A stretch of 64,000 nucleotides of DNA, taken from UBA1426 sp050953365. Lineage in GTDB: Bacteria > Bacillota > Clostridia > Peptostreptococcales > Anaerovoracaceae. Below are positions 40,967-49,732 of this stretch, one piece after another. The DNA lies in contig JBMNMN010000002.1 in assembly GCA_050953365.1 (NCBI GenBank), positions 558,001 through 622,000 on the forward strand, written 5' to 3'. Numbering within the stretch: the first letter of the stretch is position 1; every line of letters begins with the position of its first letter. The translations under genes were made by a program, and so were the position numbers. The notes beneath the pieces were generated by a model. The model was not told the DNA's origin and made no database searches. It worked only from the letters and a program-made list of their open reading frames with translations.

Positions 40967-43915
40967 TTACCTCGCTATTTCCTCCATCTTGAAGGCCTCA
41001 ATTATGTCTCCTTCTTTGATGTCGTTATAATTCTCTATACCGATACCGCATTCGTATCCTTGATTCACTTCTCTCACATCATCTTTAAATCTCTTTAAAG
41101 ATGAGATCTTTCCTTCATGAATGACGATACCGTCTCGAATCAGGCGAATCTCCGCATTTCTCTGGATTTTTCCTTCCAGAACATATGCGCCTCCGACAGT
41201 TCCCACACCGGGAACCTTGAAAGTGTTTCGGATCTCGACTTTGCCCAAGATGACTTCTTTATATACCGGATCCAACATACCTTTTATGGCAGCTTCCACA
41301 TCATCTATCACATCATAAATGACGCGGTACGTACGAATTTCTATCTTCTCACGCTCTGCCATAGCGGTGATAGTTGAGCTTGGACGGACGTTGAATCCGA
41401 TTATTACTGCATCGGATGTGGAGGCTAACATAATATCTGATTCTGTTATCGTACCCACTCCCGAATGAATAATCTTAACCTTGACGTTTTCGGTGTGTAA
41501 TCGCTCCAGGGAAGAAATCAACGCGCCGACGGATCCTTGCACATCCGCCTTAATAATTAAATTGAGTTCCTTGACTTCTCCTTCCTTTATCTGGCTGAAC
41601 AGCTGTTCCAATGTCGTGCTGGAGGTTTTAACCATTACCTCTTCCCTGACCTTCAACCGTCTCTGCTCGGCGATTTCTCTGGCGATTCGCTCCTCTCTTA
41701 CAGCGTGGAACTGATCGCCGGCCTCGGGAACATCGTCCAGACCAAGAATCTCCACAGCCGTTGCGGGTCCTGCCTTGCGGATTCGATCGCCCTTAAAATT
41801 CGTCATGGCTCTTACTTTTCCGCTACAGGTGCCAACGACCACAGGCATACCCGTTTGCAGCGTACCGTTAAGAACCAGCAACGTGGCCACAGGGCCTTTT
41901 GCTTTATCCAAACGCGCTTCCAAAACGGTACCCATAGCCAATCGATTGGGATTTGCTTTCAACTCCATAATTTCTGCCTGAAGCAGAATCATTTCCAGAA
42001 GATTGCGTATTCCTTCACCGGTTTTTGCGGATACAGGCACACTGATGGTGTCGCCTCCCCACTCTTCCACCAACACTCTCTGGTCGGCGGGGAGATTAGC
42101 AAGGTCTTGCTTGACTCGATCCGGATTGGCCTCAGGCTTATCCACCTTATTTATCGCTACGATTATAGGAACTCCCGCGGCTTTGGCATGGCTTATAGAT
42201 TCAATGGTTTGCGGCTTAACGCTGTCATCTGCTGCCACAACCAAAACGGCTATGTCCGTCACATGGGCGCCTCTGGCTCGCATTGCAGTAAATGCTTCGT
42301 GGCCAGGGGTATCAAGGAAAACGATCCTTTGCCCGTTAACCGTTACTTCCGATGCGCCGATATGTTGAGTTATGCCTCCCGATTCCGTGGATGTGACATT
42401 GGTCTTTCTAATGGCATCCAGAAGGGAAGTTTTTCCATGGTCAACATGGCCCATAACAGTAATGATCGGCGGACGGCTCTTTAGGTCAGAAGGTTTATCT
42501 TCAAAATCTTCGATGCCCTCCTCAACGGGCTCCTCTTCCACTTTATCGACAACAATATTTACGCCTAACTCGTCGCCAAGCAATATTGCCGTATCTTCAT
42601 CCAGGTTTTGGTTAATATTAGCCATGATGCCTAATTTCATCAAAGCAAGAATGATTTCCGAAGTGGACCTGTCAATTTGTTCTGAGAGTCCTTTTACAGT
42701 AATGGGAACATTTATAACTTTTGTCCCCGGTGTTAACGTTTCTAAATTAATGTTGCTTTCTGGTTCCACTTGCTTCTCCGCTTTTTTCTTGTATTTTTTT
42801 GGTGTTTGCTTTTCCATGGAAAGAATCTGCCATTCATCTTTTTTCTGGTACTCTTTTTTACCGGCTTTTTCCTTCTGGATCTGTCCTCGGGACTTCTTGT
42901 CTCTTTCCTTTTTCCCTGCGGGTACGTCTTTCCCTACGGGTACGTCGGCTATAATTGCAGCCTTTTTCTGTCTCGCAGGTCTGTCCGGGGCTTCTTCGCT
43001 TTTCAGCGAGCGGGCTGTATCTTCACTTGAAGCCGTAGTCTTTGTAGCGCCGGCTTTTCCTGCTTTTGCCGCAGCTGCTTTTTCCGTCTTGCCCGGGGCA
43101 GCTTTCTTCACAGCCTGTTCTTTTGCGGCTTTCTCCGCAGTTTCTTTCGCTTTCTTCTCTTTCGCGGCTTTTTCTGCAGCTTCTTTTGCTGCCTTCTCTT
43201 TTGCGGCATTCTCAGCTTCAATTTCTGCCGCTCTCTTCTTTATTACCAGTCCCTTTGGAGTAGACGGCTTTTCTTCTGCTTTGGGGGCGGCTTCTTTCTT
43301 TGGCTCTTCCTTTATTATTTCCTTCTTTGAGGCGGGTTTGGCTTCCGCCGCCGGCTCCGTTGCTTTTATTTCTGTCTCAGGTTGAGAAGGCTCCTCTTTA
43401 CCTTTCATGTCCTGCATAGAGGCCGACTTTGGTAACGGGATGCCTGTAGGCGGTTGTACCGATGCAGATTTGGGCAAGGGAACCCCGACAGGTGTCTGCA
43501 CCGACGCGGATTTGGGGAGGGGAACACCGACAGGCGGTTGCATTGCGCCGGGAGGCATCTTGGTTTGCATTGCCTCTTTAGCGTCCGAGGCTCTTGCTGC
43601 TGCCTTGGGCTCCGGTTTGGTTTTTTGTTCGGCTTTTTCACGTATTGCTTTTGCCGCTACCGTAGCCGGTTTCACCGCAACCTTAACCTCCTTGCTCTTT
43701 GTTCCCGTCTTGTTCTTCGGAGGTGCTTTCACGATTTTTGTCTCGGTCATTTTTGTGCGACTATGGAGGATCATATTGGTAATTGCCTTCACATCAATAT
43801 CTGATATGACGCTATTGTGGCTTTTGGCCTCAATCCCCATACTATTGATTTTTTCCAGCAACTCCTTACTTTCCATTTCCAACTCTTTTGCAATCTCATA
43901 TACTTTTTTTGACAT
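40967..43915 (-). CDS. infB: Translation initiation factor IF-2
   Basis: GTPase that places initiator tRNA on the 30S subunit; 982 residues. A short N-terminal IF2_N domain (MSKKVYEIAKELEMESKEL) is followed by a long disordered Ala/Lys/Glu/Pro region (about 50-380). The second IF2_N domain and the GTPase core follow, with GHVDHGKTSLLD (P loop), DTPGHEAFTAMRARG and NKVDK, then domains II-IV. The ATG at 43915 has GAGGTG just upstream. The disordered region includes three perfect-phase 14-residue repeats at 43412-43537. Confidence 0.97.
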   Translation of the reverse strand: MSKKVYEIAKELEMESKELLEKINSMGIEAKSHNSVISDIDVKAITNMILHSRTKMTETKIVKAPPKNKTGTKSKEVKVAVKPATVAAKAIREKAEQKTKPEPKAAARASDAKEAMQTKMPPGAMQPPVGVPLPKSASVQTPVGVPLPKSASVQPPTGIPLPKSASMQDMKGKEEPSQPETEIKATEPAAEAKPASKKEIIKEEPKKEAAPKAEEKPSTPKGLVIKKRAAEIEAENAAKEKAAKEAAEKAAKEKKAKETAEKAAKEQAVKKAAPGKTEKAAAAKAGKAGATKTTASSEDTARSLKSEEAPDRPARQKKAAIIADVPVGKDVPAGKKERDKKSRGQIQKEKAGKKEYQKKDEWQILSMEKQTPKKYKKKAEKQVEPESNINLETLTPGTKVINVPITVKGLSEQIDRSTSEIILALMKLGIMANINQNLDEDTAILLGDELGVNIVVDKVEEEPVEEGIEDFEDKPSDLKSRPPIITVMGHVDHGKTSLLDAIRKTNVTSTESGGITQHIGASEVTVNGQRIVFLDTPGHEAFTAMRARGAHVTDIAVLVVAADDSVKPQTIESISHAKAAGVPIIVAINKVDKPEANPDRVKQDLANLPADQRVLVEEWGGDTISVPVSAKTGEGIRNLLEMILLQAEIMELKANPNRLAMGTVLEARLDKAKGPVATLLVLNGTLQTGMPVVVGTCSGKVRAMTNFKGDRIRKAGPATAVEILGLDDVPEAGDQFHAVREERIAREIAEQRRLKVREEVMVKTSSTTLEQLFSQIKEGEVKELNLIIKADVQGSVGALISSLERLHTENVKVKIIHSGVGTITESDIMLASTSDAVIIGFNVRPSSTITAMAEREKIEIRTYRVIYDVIDDVEAAIKGMLDPVYKEVILGKVEIRNTFKVPGVGTVGGAYVLEGKIQRNAEIRLIRDGIVIHEGKISSLKRFKDDVREVNQGYECGIGIENYNDIKEGDIIEAFKMEEIAR
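43412..43537 (-). repeat. Three tandem 42-bp repeats inside infB
   Basis: Three 42-bp units in a row encode PPVGVPLPKSASVQ, TPVGVPLPKSASVQ and PPTGIPLPKSASMQ. The nucleotide sequence has drifted at synonymous positions while the peptide is kept, so the repeat is not very recent. It sits in the linker between the two N-terminal domains of IF-2. Confidence 0.85.
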
Positions 43916-43924
43916 AAACACACC

Positions 43925-44254
43925 TCACTCTTCTTTCTTGCCGTTCCGCCCGTATCTATCTATCTCACCCTTAATTGCTTCCGCCAAATTTTTATCGGTT
44001 ATGCCGTAGATGCCCCGGCCGATTTCTCCTGTCATCTCCTCCATCTTTTCCATTGTACCGTAAATACGCAGTTGTACATTCCCCGATTCAGCCACAGCCA
44101 GCAATTTTTTCTTCGTATTTTCGCTTAGATCGGCGGTTATAATCAGAAGATGTATTTTCCCCCGCTCGATTCCGTAAATACAGGAATTGTAGCCCGAGAT
44201 CAGATTTCTGGATCTCTTGGCAAATCCCAGATAGCTATGAATCTTTTCTCTCAT
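43925..44254 (-). CDS. ylxQ: L7Ae-family ribosomal protein-like YlxQ
   Basis: Putative K-turn RNA-binding protein of 109 residues. MREKIHSYLGFAKRSRNLISG and the IHLLIITADLSENTKKKLL stretch match the L7Ae/L30e fold. The ATG at 44254 is chosen because GAGGA lies upstream and the size fits the family; it overlaps the end of ylxR by 20 bases. It sits in the conserved nusA-ylxR-ylxQ-infB order. Confidence 0.9.
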   Translation of the reverse strand: MREKIHSYLGFAKRSRNLISGYNSCIYGIERGKIHLLIITADLSENTKKKLLAVAESGNVQLRIYGTMEKMEEMTGEIGRGIYGITDKNLAEAIKGEIDRYGRNGKKEE

Positions 44255-44516
44255 ATAAAGACAGTTCCTCAAATATTTTGTCCAGCTGCTGCTGATCGAC
44301 TTCCCTGTTAAGACCACGGCTGATGGCTCTCTTTTTCCTGGCCTTTTCAATACATTCCATATCAGGACAAAGATACACGCCTCTGCCGTTTGCTTTTCCG
44401 GTGGGATCGAGCATCAAATTGCCTAAAGGATCGGATACTATACGTACCAGCTCTTTTTTAGGTTTCGATTCCATACAGCCGACGCACCGTCGCATGGGAA
44501 TTTTTCTAGGCTTCAT
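44235..44516 (-). CDS. ylxR: YlxR/RnpM RNA-binding protein
   Basis: Protein of 93 residues with the YlxR signature RKIPMRRCVGCMESKPKKEL, GKANGRGVYLCPD and CIEKARKKRAISR. B. subtilis RnpM is reported to bind RNase P RNA and reduce its activity, which may apply here. Its 3' end overlaps ylxQ. Confidence 0.93.
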   Translation of the reverse strand: MKPRKIPMRRCVGCMESKPKKELVRIVSDPLGNLMLDPTGKANGRGVYLCPDMECIEKARKKRAISRGLNREVDQQQLDKIFEELSLYERKDS

Positions 44517-44527
44517 GGAGAATCCTC

Positions 44528-45706
44528 CTATTCGTCTATTTCAACGTCTTCTTCCAATAAAGCATCCTCTTCGGAAAGCATCATTTCCTCAGCATCCATA
44601 ATATCTTCTTCAGGATTATCTTCATTATAATCAATCAGGAGATCTTCGTCGTCAACATATTCATCCGAAGACTCGGAATACTGTGAACTGCTTTTAATAT
44701 CGATTTTCCAACCGCAGAGCTTCGCAGCCAATCGGACATTCTGTCCTTCTTTTCCGATTGCTAGCGAGAGCTGATAATCAGGAACGATTACCGTAGCGGA
44801 TTTCTCTTCCTCATTAATGATCACTTTTTCTACCTTTGCGGGAGAAAGAGCGCTGCTGATCATTTCTTCCGGATTGTCGCTCCAATTAATAATATCGATC
44901 TTCTCATCAAAGAGTTCGTTTACAACAGCCTGAACACGAATTCCCCTGGCGCCTACGCAGGCTCCAACCGGATCCACATTTTCATCATCCGAATAAACAG
45001 CAATCTTAGTACGTGAGCCCGCTTCTCTGGCAATGCTCTTAATTTCTACAATGCCGTCCTGAATTTCAGGTACTTCCAGTTCAAAAAGCCGCTTGACCAA
45101 GCCGGGATGTGACCTGGACAGATAGACTTGGGGACCCTTCGTGGTCTTTTTCACATCCATTATATATACTTTAATGCGGCTGTTAACTACATACCGCTCT
45201 CCTTTTACCTGCTCATTCACGGGGAGAATGCCCTCGGTTCTGCCGATATTAACAAAAACAGTTTCATTGCTGATTCTGTGAATAATACCGGTAACGATCT
45301 CGCTTTGGCGATTCACGAAGTCTTCGTAAATTATACCTCTTTCCGCTTCGCGGATCCGTTGTACTACAACCTGTTTTGCTGTCTGCGCAGCGATCCGTCC
45401 AAAGTCCTTCGGAGTAACCTTGTATTCAATAATATCGCCCAATTCATATTCGGGATCGATGGATCTCGCCTCTTCAAGAGCAACTTCAACGAGAGGATCC
45501 GTGACTACCTCCACGACATCTTTTCTCATAAAAACATCTACATCGCCACTTTCACGATCTATGCTGACCCTCACATTCTGTGCGGTGCCGTAGTTTTTCT
45601 TATATGCGGAAACCAACGCGGATTCGATAGCCTCGATAAGCAAGTCTTTCGATATATCCCTCTCTTTTTCCAGCTCATCCATGGCGAAAATTAATTCTTT
45701 GTTCAT
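44528..45706 (-). CDS. nusA: Transcription termination/antitermination factor NusA
   Basis: RNA polymerase accessory factor of 392 residues. The N-terminal polymerase-binding domain starts MNKELIFAMDELEKERDISK. The S1 domain (about 134-200) and the KH1/KH2 domains follow, with ACVGARGIRVQAVVNELFDE and LAIGKEGQNVRLAAKLCGW. A highly acidic tail of about 45 residues ends the protein. The ATG at 45706 has GGAG six bases upstream; an in-frame ATG at 45718 abuts AGGAGG too closely. It is 17 bases downstream of rimP. Confidence 0.96.
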   Translation of the reverse strand: MNKELIFAMDELEKERDISKDLLIEAIESALVSAYKKNYGTAQNVRVSIDRESGDVDVFMRKDVVEVVTDPLVEVALEEARSIDPEYELGDIIEYKVTPKDFGRIAAQTAKQVVVQRIREAERGIIYEDFVNRQSEIVTGIIHRISNETVFVNIGRTEGILPVNEQVKGERYVVNSRIKVYIMDVKKTTKGPQVYLSRSHPGLVKRLFELEVPEIQDGIVEIKSIAREAGSRTKIAVYSDDENVDPVGACVGARGIRVQAVVNELFDEKIDIINWSDNPEEMISSALSPAKVEKVIINEEEKSATVIVPDYQLSLAIGKEGQNVRLAAKLCGWKIDIKSSSQYSESSDEYVDDEDLLIDYNEDNPEEDIMDAEEMMLSEEDALLEEDVEIDE

Positions 45707-45723
45707 ACTGAACTCCATCCTCC

Positions 45724-46212
45724 TTAAAATACTATGGTGAGATTTGTCTTCGATACTTTTTCCCGGGGTAGATCCAGGATCTCCCCTTTTTCATCTTCTA
45801 TATGGAGATAGCCGTCAGAGCGGCCGATCAACTTTCCCTGCAGGTTTTTCTTGCCGTTTATGCTCTCATAGAGTTTCACATCCACCAACCGGCCTTTATA
45901 ACGAATAAAATCTTCATCCTTCAGCAGTGGACGATCCATACCCGGCGACGATACTTCCAGATAATAATTTTGTTCAATCGGATCCAGTTCATCCAGTTTA
46001 TCGCTTAAAAAGTGACTGACCTTTTCGCAATCGTCGGTACTGACGTTTCCCGGCCATTCATCCGGATGCTCCGGCGCCTTTTCAATGAAAACTCTAAAAA
46101 ACCAATCCTTGCCCTCTTTGACGAATTCTGCGTGATATAGGCTGTACCCTTCCTTTTCCAAGTACGGAGACAGTTCCTGCATCACCAGATCAAGAACTTT
46201 TTTCTTTGCCAT
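45724..46212 (-). CDS. rimP: Ribosome maturation factor RimP
   Basis: 30S assembly factor of 162 residues. The N-terminal half contains WFFRVFIEKAPEHPDEWPGN and the middle YYLEVSSPGMDRPLLKDEDF, the RimP signature. The C-terminal SH3-like part ends LPREKVSKTNLTIVF. GGGAAGG precedes the ATG. It opens the rimP-nusA-ylxR-ylxQ-infB-rbfA-nrnA-truB-ribF operon. Confidence 0.95.
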   Translation of the reverse strand: MAKKKVLDLVMQELSPYLEKEGYSLYHAEFVKEGKDWFFRVFIEKAPEHPDEWPGNVSTDDCEKVSHFLSDKLDELDPIEQNYYLEVSSPGMDRPLLKDEDFIRYKGRLVDVKLYESINGKKNLQGKLIGRSDGYLHIEDEKGEILDLPREKVSKTNLTIVF

Positions 46213-46258
46213 TCCTTCCCTTTACTACCCTTTCTCTTTAATCCTCTCTGCTTCCCCG

Positions 46259-46288
46259 AAAAAATGAAGAGTGGGAATGCCCACTCTT
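46259..46288 (-). terminator. Intrinsic terminator/attenuator in the rimP-nusA operon leader
   Basis: AAGAGTGGG (46267-46275) and CCCACTCTT (46280-46288) form a perfect nine-pair stem with a four-base loop. On the minus strand it is followed by CA and six T. It lies between the operon promoter (46327-46355) and the rimP start (46212), so it can act as an attenuator. Confidence 0.75.
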
Positions 46289-46326
46289 AGCAACTGCCAA
46301 TAAATTACGATAACATCGCAAGGTCT

Positions 46327-46355
46327 ATATTACCATATAAATTCAAGGTTTGCAA
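46327..46355 (-). promoter_or_regulatory. Promoter of the rimP-nusA-infB operon
   Basis: Minus-strand TTGCAA (46350-46355) and TAATAT (46327-46332) are separated by 17 bases. Transcription would start near 46320, giving a leader of about 110 nt that holds a terminator hairpin. Confidence 0.6.
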
Positions 46356-46471
46356 GTATTATTCATATATTTTCCTGCTCTGTGCGACGGCATGAAGCGC
46401 ATTTTACGATTCATTTCAAGAAAAATATTTTACCTGCCATATCTGCGATAATTATTATACCGAAATATCCC

Positions 46472-46500
46472 TTGACACATAACCTCTACGATGGTAATAT
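46472..46500 (+). promoter_or_regulatory. Promoter of the tRNA cluster
   Basis: TTGACA (46472-46477) and TAATAT (46495-46500) are separated by exactly 17 bases, about 45 bases upstream of tRNA-Met. It is back to back with the rimP promoter; the remainder of the 46213-46544 gap holds no coding frame I can support. Confidence 0.75.
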
Positions 46501-46544
46501 CTTTGTTGCGACGTGCGTATGCGGTACGTACGCTCGTCAGATAT

Positions 46545-46621
46545 GGCGGTGTAGCTTAGTTGGTCAGAGCGTCCGGTTCATACCCGGAAGGTCGGTGGTT
46601 CGACTCCACTCGCCGCTACCA
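46545..46621 (+). tRNA. tRNA-Met (CAT anticodon)
   Basis: Cloverleaf of 77 nt with encoded CCA. Anticodon stem TCCGG/CCGGA encloses TTCATAC (anticodon CAT). The acceptor end is paired at position 1-72 (G-T), unlike initiator tRNA, so this is probably elongator Met; tRNA-Ile with a modified C34 cannot be excluded from sequence alone. Confidence 0.92.
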
Positions 46622-46623
46622 TT

Positions 46624-46700
46624 GGTCCGGTAGTTCAGTTGGTTAGAATGCCAGCCTGTCACGCTGGAGGTCGTCGGTTCGAGCCCGATCCGGATCGCCA
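46624..46700 (+). tRNA. tRNA-Asp (GTC anticodon)
   Basis: Cloverleaf of 77 nt with acceptor GGTCCGG/CCGGATC, anticodon stem CCAGC/GCTGG around CTGTCAC (anticodon GTC), T loop TTCGAGC and encoded CCA. Second gene of the five-tRNA cluster. Confidence 0.96.
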
Positions 46701-46708
46701 TAAATTAC

Positions 46709-46785
46709 GGTGGGTATCGTCAAGTGGTTAAGACACAGGATTGTGGTTCCTGTATGCGTGGGTTCGAATCCCACTACCCACCCCA
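46709..46785 (+). tRNA. tRNA-His (GTG anticodon)
   Basis: Cloverleaf with acceptor GTGGGTA/TACCCAC, anticodon stem CAGGA/TCCTG around TTGTGGT (anticodon GTG) and encoded CCA. G at 46709 can supply the histidine-specific G-1 opposite C73. Confidence 0.95.
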
Positions 46786-46802
46786 TAAAATAATGATAAT
46801 GT

Positions 46803-46877
46803 TGGGGTATCGCCAAGCGGTAAGGCAACGGACTCTGACTCCGTCATTCGCAGGTTCGAATCCTGCTACCCTAGCCA
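46803..46877 (+). tRNA. tRNA-Gln (CTG anticodon)
   Basis: Cloverleaf of 75 nt with acceptor TGGGGTA/TACCCTA, anticodon stem ACGGA/TCCGT around CTCTGAC (anticodon CTG, codon CAG), discriminator G and encoded CCA. Confidence 0.95.
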
Positions 46878-46881
46878 ATCT

Positions 46882-46955
<74 letters not shown>

Positions 46956-46960
46956 AAACA

Positions 46961-47003
46961 AAAGCAAGCATTTTTCAACGTTTGAAGAATGCTTGCTTTT
47001 TTT
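46961..47003 (+). terminator. Terminator of the tRNA cluster
   Basis: AAAGCAAGCATT and AATGCTTGCTTT form a perfect 12-pair stem. It is followed by a run of T on the plus strand, five bases after tRNA-Cys. Confidence 0.9.
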
Positions 47004-47058
47004 GCTTTATACTTAACTGGTGTCTATGGGTCGGTGCGAGCAGGAAGTGTCGTCAAAA

Positions 47059-48843
47059 TTACGGCGCGCGGAAAAGTATATATGCGGTGTAATCCGCATA
47101 GAAATTATCTGTTCCGATGTTCTCCAAGGAAACATATTGGAAAATCACCTTTATTTCCGCCCCATTATCCGTTCTGGAATAGCTCATTACCTCGGGAGGC
47201 AGTACATCTTTGCCCTCTGACGTCATCTCCTTTATAGACTGGGCCAGTTCCAGAAGATTTACAGTAACTAACGGAGTTCCGGCTTGATCTTGTGCCGTTA
47301 TCGTCATATCCCTTCTGTTAATGCGTTCCGCAATAAGGTTGTATTGTTTCCCTTCAATTTCAAATGTAAAGTCTTTTCCCCCGCCAATTTCCATAAAGGA
47401 ACCGATGACAACGGACACATGGTAACCGGATATATCCAGCGGCACGTCCGTATCCAGACTGGCATAGAAAAATTCATATTCTTCATAAGGATTTCTGCCG
47501 TAATAGGGATCAAATCCGAAATAGTCATCCATATCCCTATACATTTCAAAATCCTCAGGCAGCCAGGAAATGTACTCCAGAGAGCTGTTGTATTCCAAAT
47601 ATTGAAGAATATTGGTTACCTCGCGCCGGGTTTCTTCCGAAGCATCCGGCTTAGATTTTAACACACCTTCGGAAAGCATTCCCTCGGATTGAAGTATCGT
47701 TTCAATCCGATGAATCTGACTGTTCCTAGACACGGAGAATGCATCAACCGGCGGTATAATTGACAAAATTGCAAAGGCCGCCGCCAATAAGGCAACATAC
47801 CGATTTTTTGACACGGGACGAATGCTGAGAAATACCGCCGAAACTAAAGAAAATATAGCGAACAGCCCTACATAGTAGCGCGCCACGGTTACTCCGTATG
47901 CATCCAAACGTATCCATACCGATACCATCTGCATAAGGACAATCGGAATCCATACCTTTGGAAAAACCATGCGAAACAGCTTTGCAAAGCTGTTTTCCGG
48001 CAGGCTTGCCAACACGAACAGAACCACCCCTATCGCGGAATAAATCAACACCATCGGTCCAAGCTGCCCCGAGGGCCACTCGGAGGTAATCAGAATCTTA
48101 GCAAAATATACAAGTAGTACCAGGGTGTAAACTGTAAAGAGAGGAATCGCAATATAGGATACCAGTATTTCGAGAAAGCGCGGATATGTTGCAGCTTCTG
48201 ATTCGGTTGAACTGCCCCATTCCCTATTGTCATTGAATCGCGGTAAAAGAGCCAGATAATAAATCGGCGCAAATACGATCCAAACCACCGTTAACATATA
48301 TGCGTAACTCTTGTTGTCAACATTAAATAACAAGGTATCCACAGCGAAAAGAATGGCGGCAATGCCGGCGGCAAGAACGCCCGAGTACAGAACGGATGTA
48401 AAGAAGCTTTTAAAATGCACAAGGGCTATCATGTTAAAGTCACTGCGCTGACGATAGGCGGGTATCCAAAGCACTGCGCAGGTCATGGCGAAAATGGCAA
48501 CGAAGCTGCGAGTGAGAATCTCTGCGTTGATTTCCGGTGAAGGCCAGATAATGGCAAAATATCCCGCCGTTAACAGCAGAGCAACTCCATAGGTAAGCAA
48601 CTTTGCTCTTTCCAACTTATCAAATCTTTCGATGAGAAATTGGGCCACCATACCGATGAATGCGCCTACACCTAAAGAGAAAATAATTTTCTCCAGGATC
48701 AGCGGAGGCGAATGCTCTATCGCAATCAAATAACATACTAACGCGGCAGTTGCAACTAAACATATCACGGTAAACGGAAAGCGGGAAAGGGCGCCCATCA
48801 ATCCGTTCAGTATTTGATTAATCAGTAATTTAATGCGTCTCAT
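47059..48843 (-). CDS. DUF4153-family membrane protein
   Basis: Integral membrane protein of 594 residues. About ten to twelve hydrophobic segments fill residues 20-375, including FPFTVICLVATAALVCYLIA and MLTVVWIVFAPIYYLALLPR, the latter characteristic of DUF4153. A soluble C-terminal part (about 380-594) is rich in Asp, Glu and Tyr and probably lies outside. The family has no established function. It is convergent with the tRNA cluster. Confidence 0.85.
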   Translation of the reverse strand: MRRIKLLINQILNGLMGALSRFPFTVICLVATAALVCYLIAIEHSPPLILEKIIFSLGVGAFIGMVAQFLIERFDKLERAKLLTYGVALLLTAGYFAIIWPSPEINAEILTRSFVAIFAMTCAVLWIPAYRQRSDFNMIALVHFKSFFTSVLYSGVLAAGIAAILFAVDTLLFNVDNKSYAYMLTVVWIVFAPIYYLALLPRFNDNREWGSSTESEAATYPRFLEILVSYIAIPLFTVYTLVLLVYFAKILITSEWPSGQLGPMVLIYSAIGVVLFVLASLPENSFAKLFRMVFPKVWIPIVLMQMVSVWIRLDAYGVTVARYYVGLFAIFSLVSAVFLSIRPVSKNRYVALLAAAFAILSIIPPVDAFSVSRNSQIHRIETILQSEGMLSEGVLKSKPDASEETRREVTNILQYLEYNSSLEYISWLPEDFEMYRDMDDYFGFDPYYGRNPYEEYEFFYASLDTDVPLDISGYHVSVVIGSFMEIGGGKDFTFEIEGKQYNLIAERINRRDMTITAQDQAGTPLVTVNLLELAQSIKEMTSEGKDVLPPEVMSYSRTDNGAEIKVIFQYVSLENIGTDNFYADYTAYILFRAP

Positions 48844-49136
48844 AATATCCCTTCTCTCTTCAATTCACCGACATTTTGGCTTTTCTGATCGATGCTCCGT
48901 TTTACGGCTGTCAAATTATCCGGTTGTCATGCATTATACCCTTTTCTCCATCGCATCAACCATATACAAAATCCGACTCCGTGCAGGACTTTACAGGCCG
49001 TCGCCGTCCTGTAACCGCTTCATACAATATTGTGCGAAGTCTGAAATAATATATGAAATTGAATCAAAAAAACAGGAAATGAATAGTGTAGATTCTCTTA
49101 AGGAATTTATACGAATCATTTCCCGTTTAAACTTGT

Positions 49137-49316
49137 TTAAATATTATGGCTGTCGATCCCTTCAATTATAATCTTTAATTTATTAATCCCTTGAATACGC
49201 TTGCTCAATATGTATAAAACAGGAACGATTAAAATCCACAGCAGTCCGCCCAGGAACCAATCCGTACCGTTGGACAATACGGTAAAAACGCAAAGCGTTA
49301 CTACCATAACACACAT
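49137..49316 (-). CDS. Possible small membrane protein (59 aa)
   Basis: A minus-strand frame of 59 codons begins MCVMVVTLCVFTVLSNGTDW and ends in a Lys/Ile-rich tail (INKLKIIIEGIDSHNI). Two hydrophobic segments are separated by a short NGTDWFLGG turn, a hairpin-like two-pass layout. The upstream GGCGGG is a poor ribosome site, and in-frame codons before the ATG (TPGGKTGHTI) suggest it could be the tail of a decayed larger gene. No homologue is recognised. The remainder of the 48844-49465 gap, upstream of feoA, holds nothing else I can support. Confidence 0.35.
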   Translation of the reverse strand: MCVMVVTLCVFTVLSNGTDWFLGGLLWILIVPVLYILSKRIQGINKLKIIIEGIDSHNI

Positions 49317-49465
49317 GATCGTATGTCCGGTTTTCCCGCCGGGTGTCTTAAACGGAAATAATTAATAAATCCCTTACGAATGTACCAACTCACATTCCAA
49401 ATTGCTCCTTCATACAATACCTTAGCAAAGTTCAATTAAAAATCAGCGAAACGGAGAAAAACGTT

Positions 49466-49708
49466 ATGGAGGACAACGTACTTTCATTGGATCAATTACT
49501 TATCGGGAAAAAAGCCATTGTTGTAAATCTTACTGCGGAAGGAATAGAACGGCGCAGATTGCTGGACCTTGGGCTGATACAAGGTACTCTTGTGGAAGCC
49601 TTACACAAAAGTCCCGCGGGAGACCCGATCGCCTACTTTATTATGGGAGCCGTAATCGCACTTCGCAATTGCGATGCAGAAAAGGTATTGGTCTCAAGCT
49701 TTATGTAA
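49466..49708 (+). CDS. feoA: Ferrous iron transport protein FeoA
   Basis: Small SH3-like cytoplasmic protein of 80 residues that supports FeoB. The sequence contains IERRRLLDLGLIQGTLVEAL and the terminal IMGAVIALRNCDAEKVLV, the FeoA signature. CGGAG precedes the ATG. It is 24 bases upstream of feoB. Confidence 0.93.
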   Translation: MEDNVLSLDQLLIGKKAIVVNLTAEGIERRRLLDLGLIQGTLVEALHKSPAGDPIAYFIMGAVIALRNCDAEKVLVSSFM

Positions 49709-49732
49709 AAAAATGTGATTCGGAGTATCCGT

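Noticed and set aside
42372..43385. Plus-strand open frame of 337 codons opposite infB
   Set aside because: It mirrors the Ala/Lys/Glu-rich linker of IF-2, giving a Phe/Ser/Ala-rich product with no domain and no ribosome site. The infB reading is certain.
43412..43537. Regular repeats as a CRISPR-like array
   Set aside because: The repeats are contiguous without spacers and remain in frame inside infB, so they are a coding tandem repeat.
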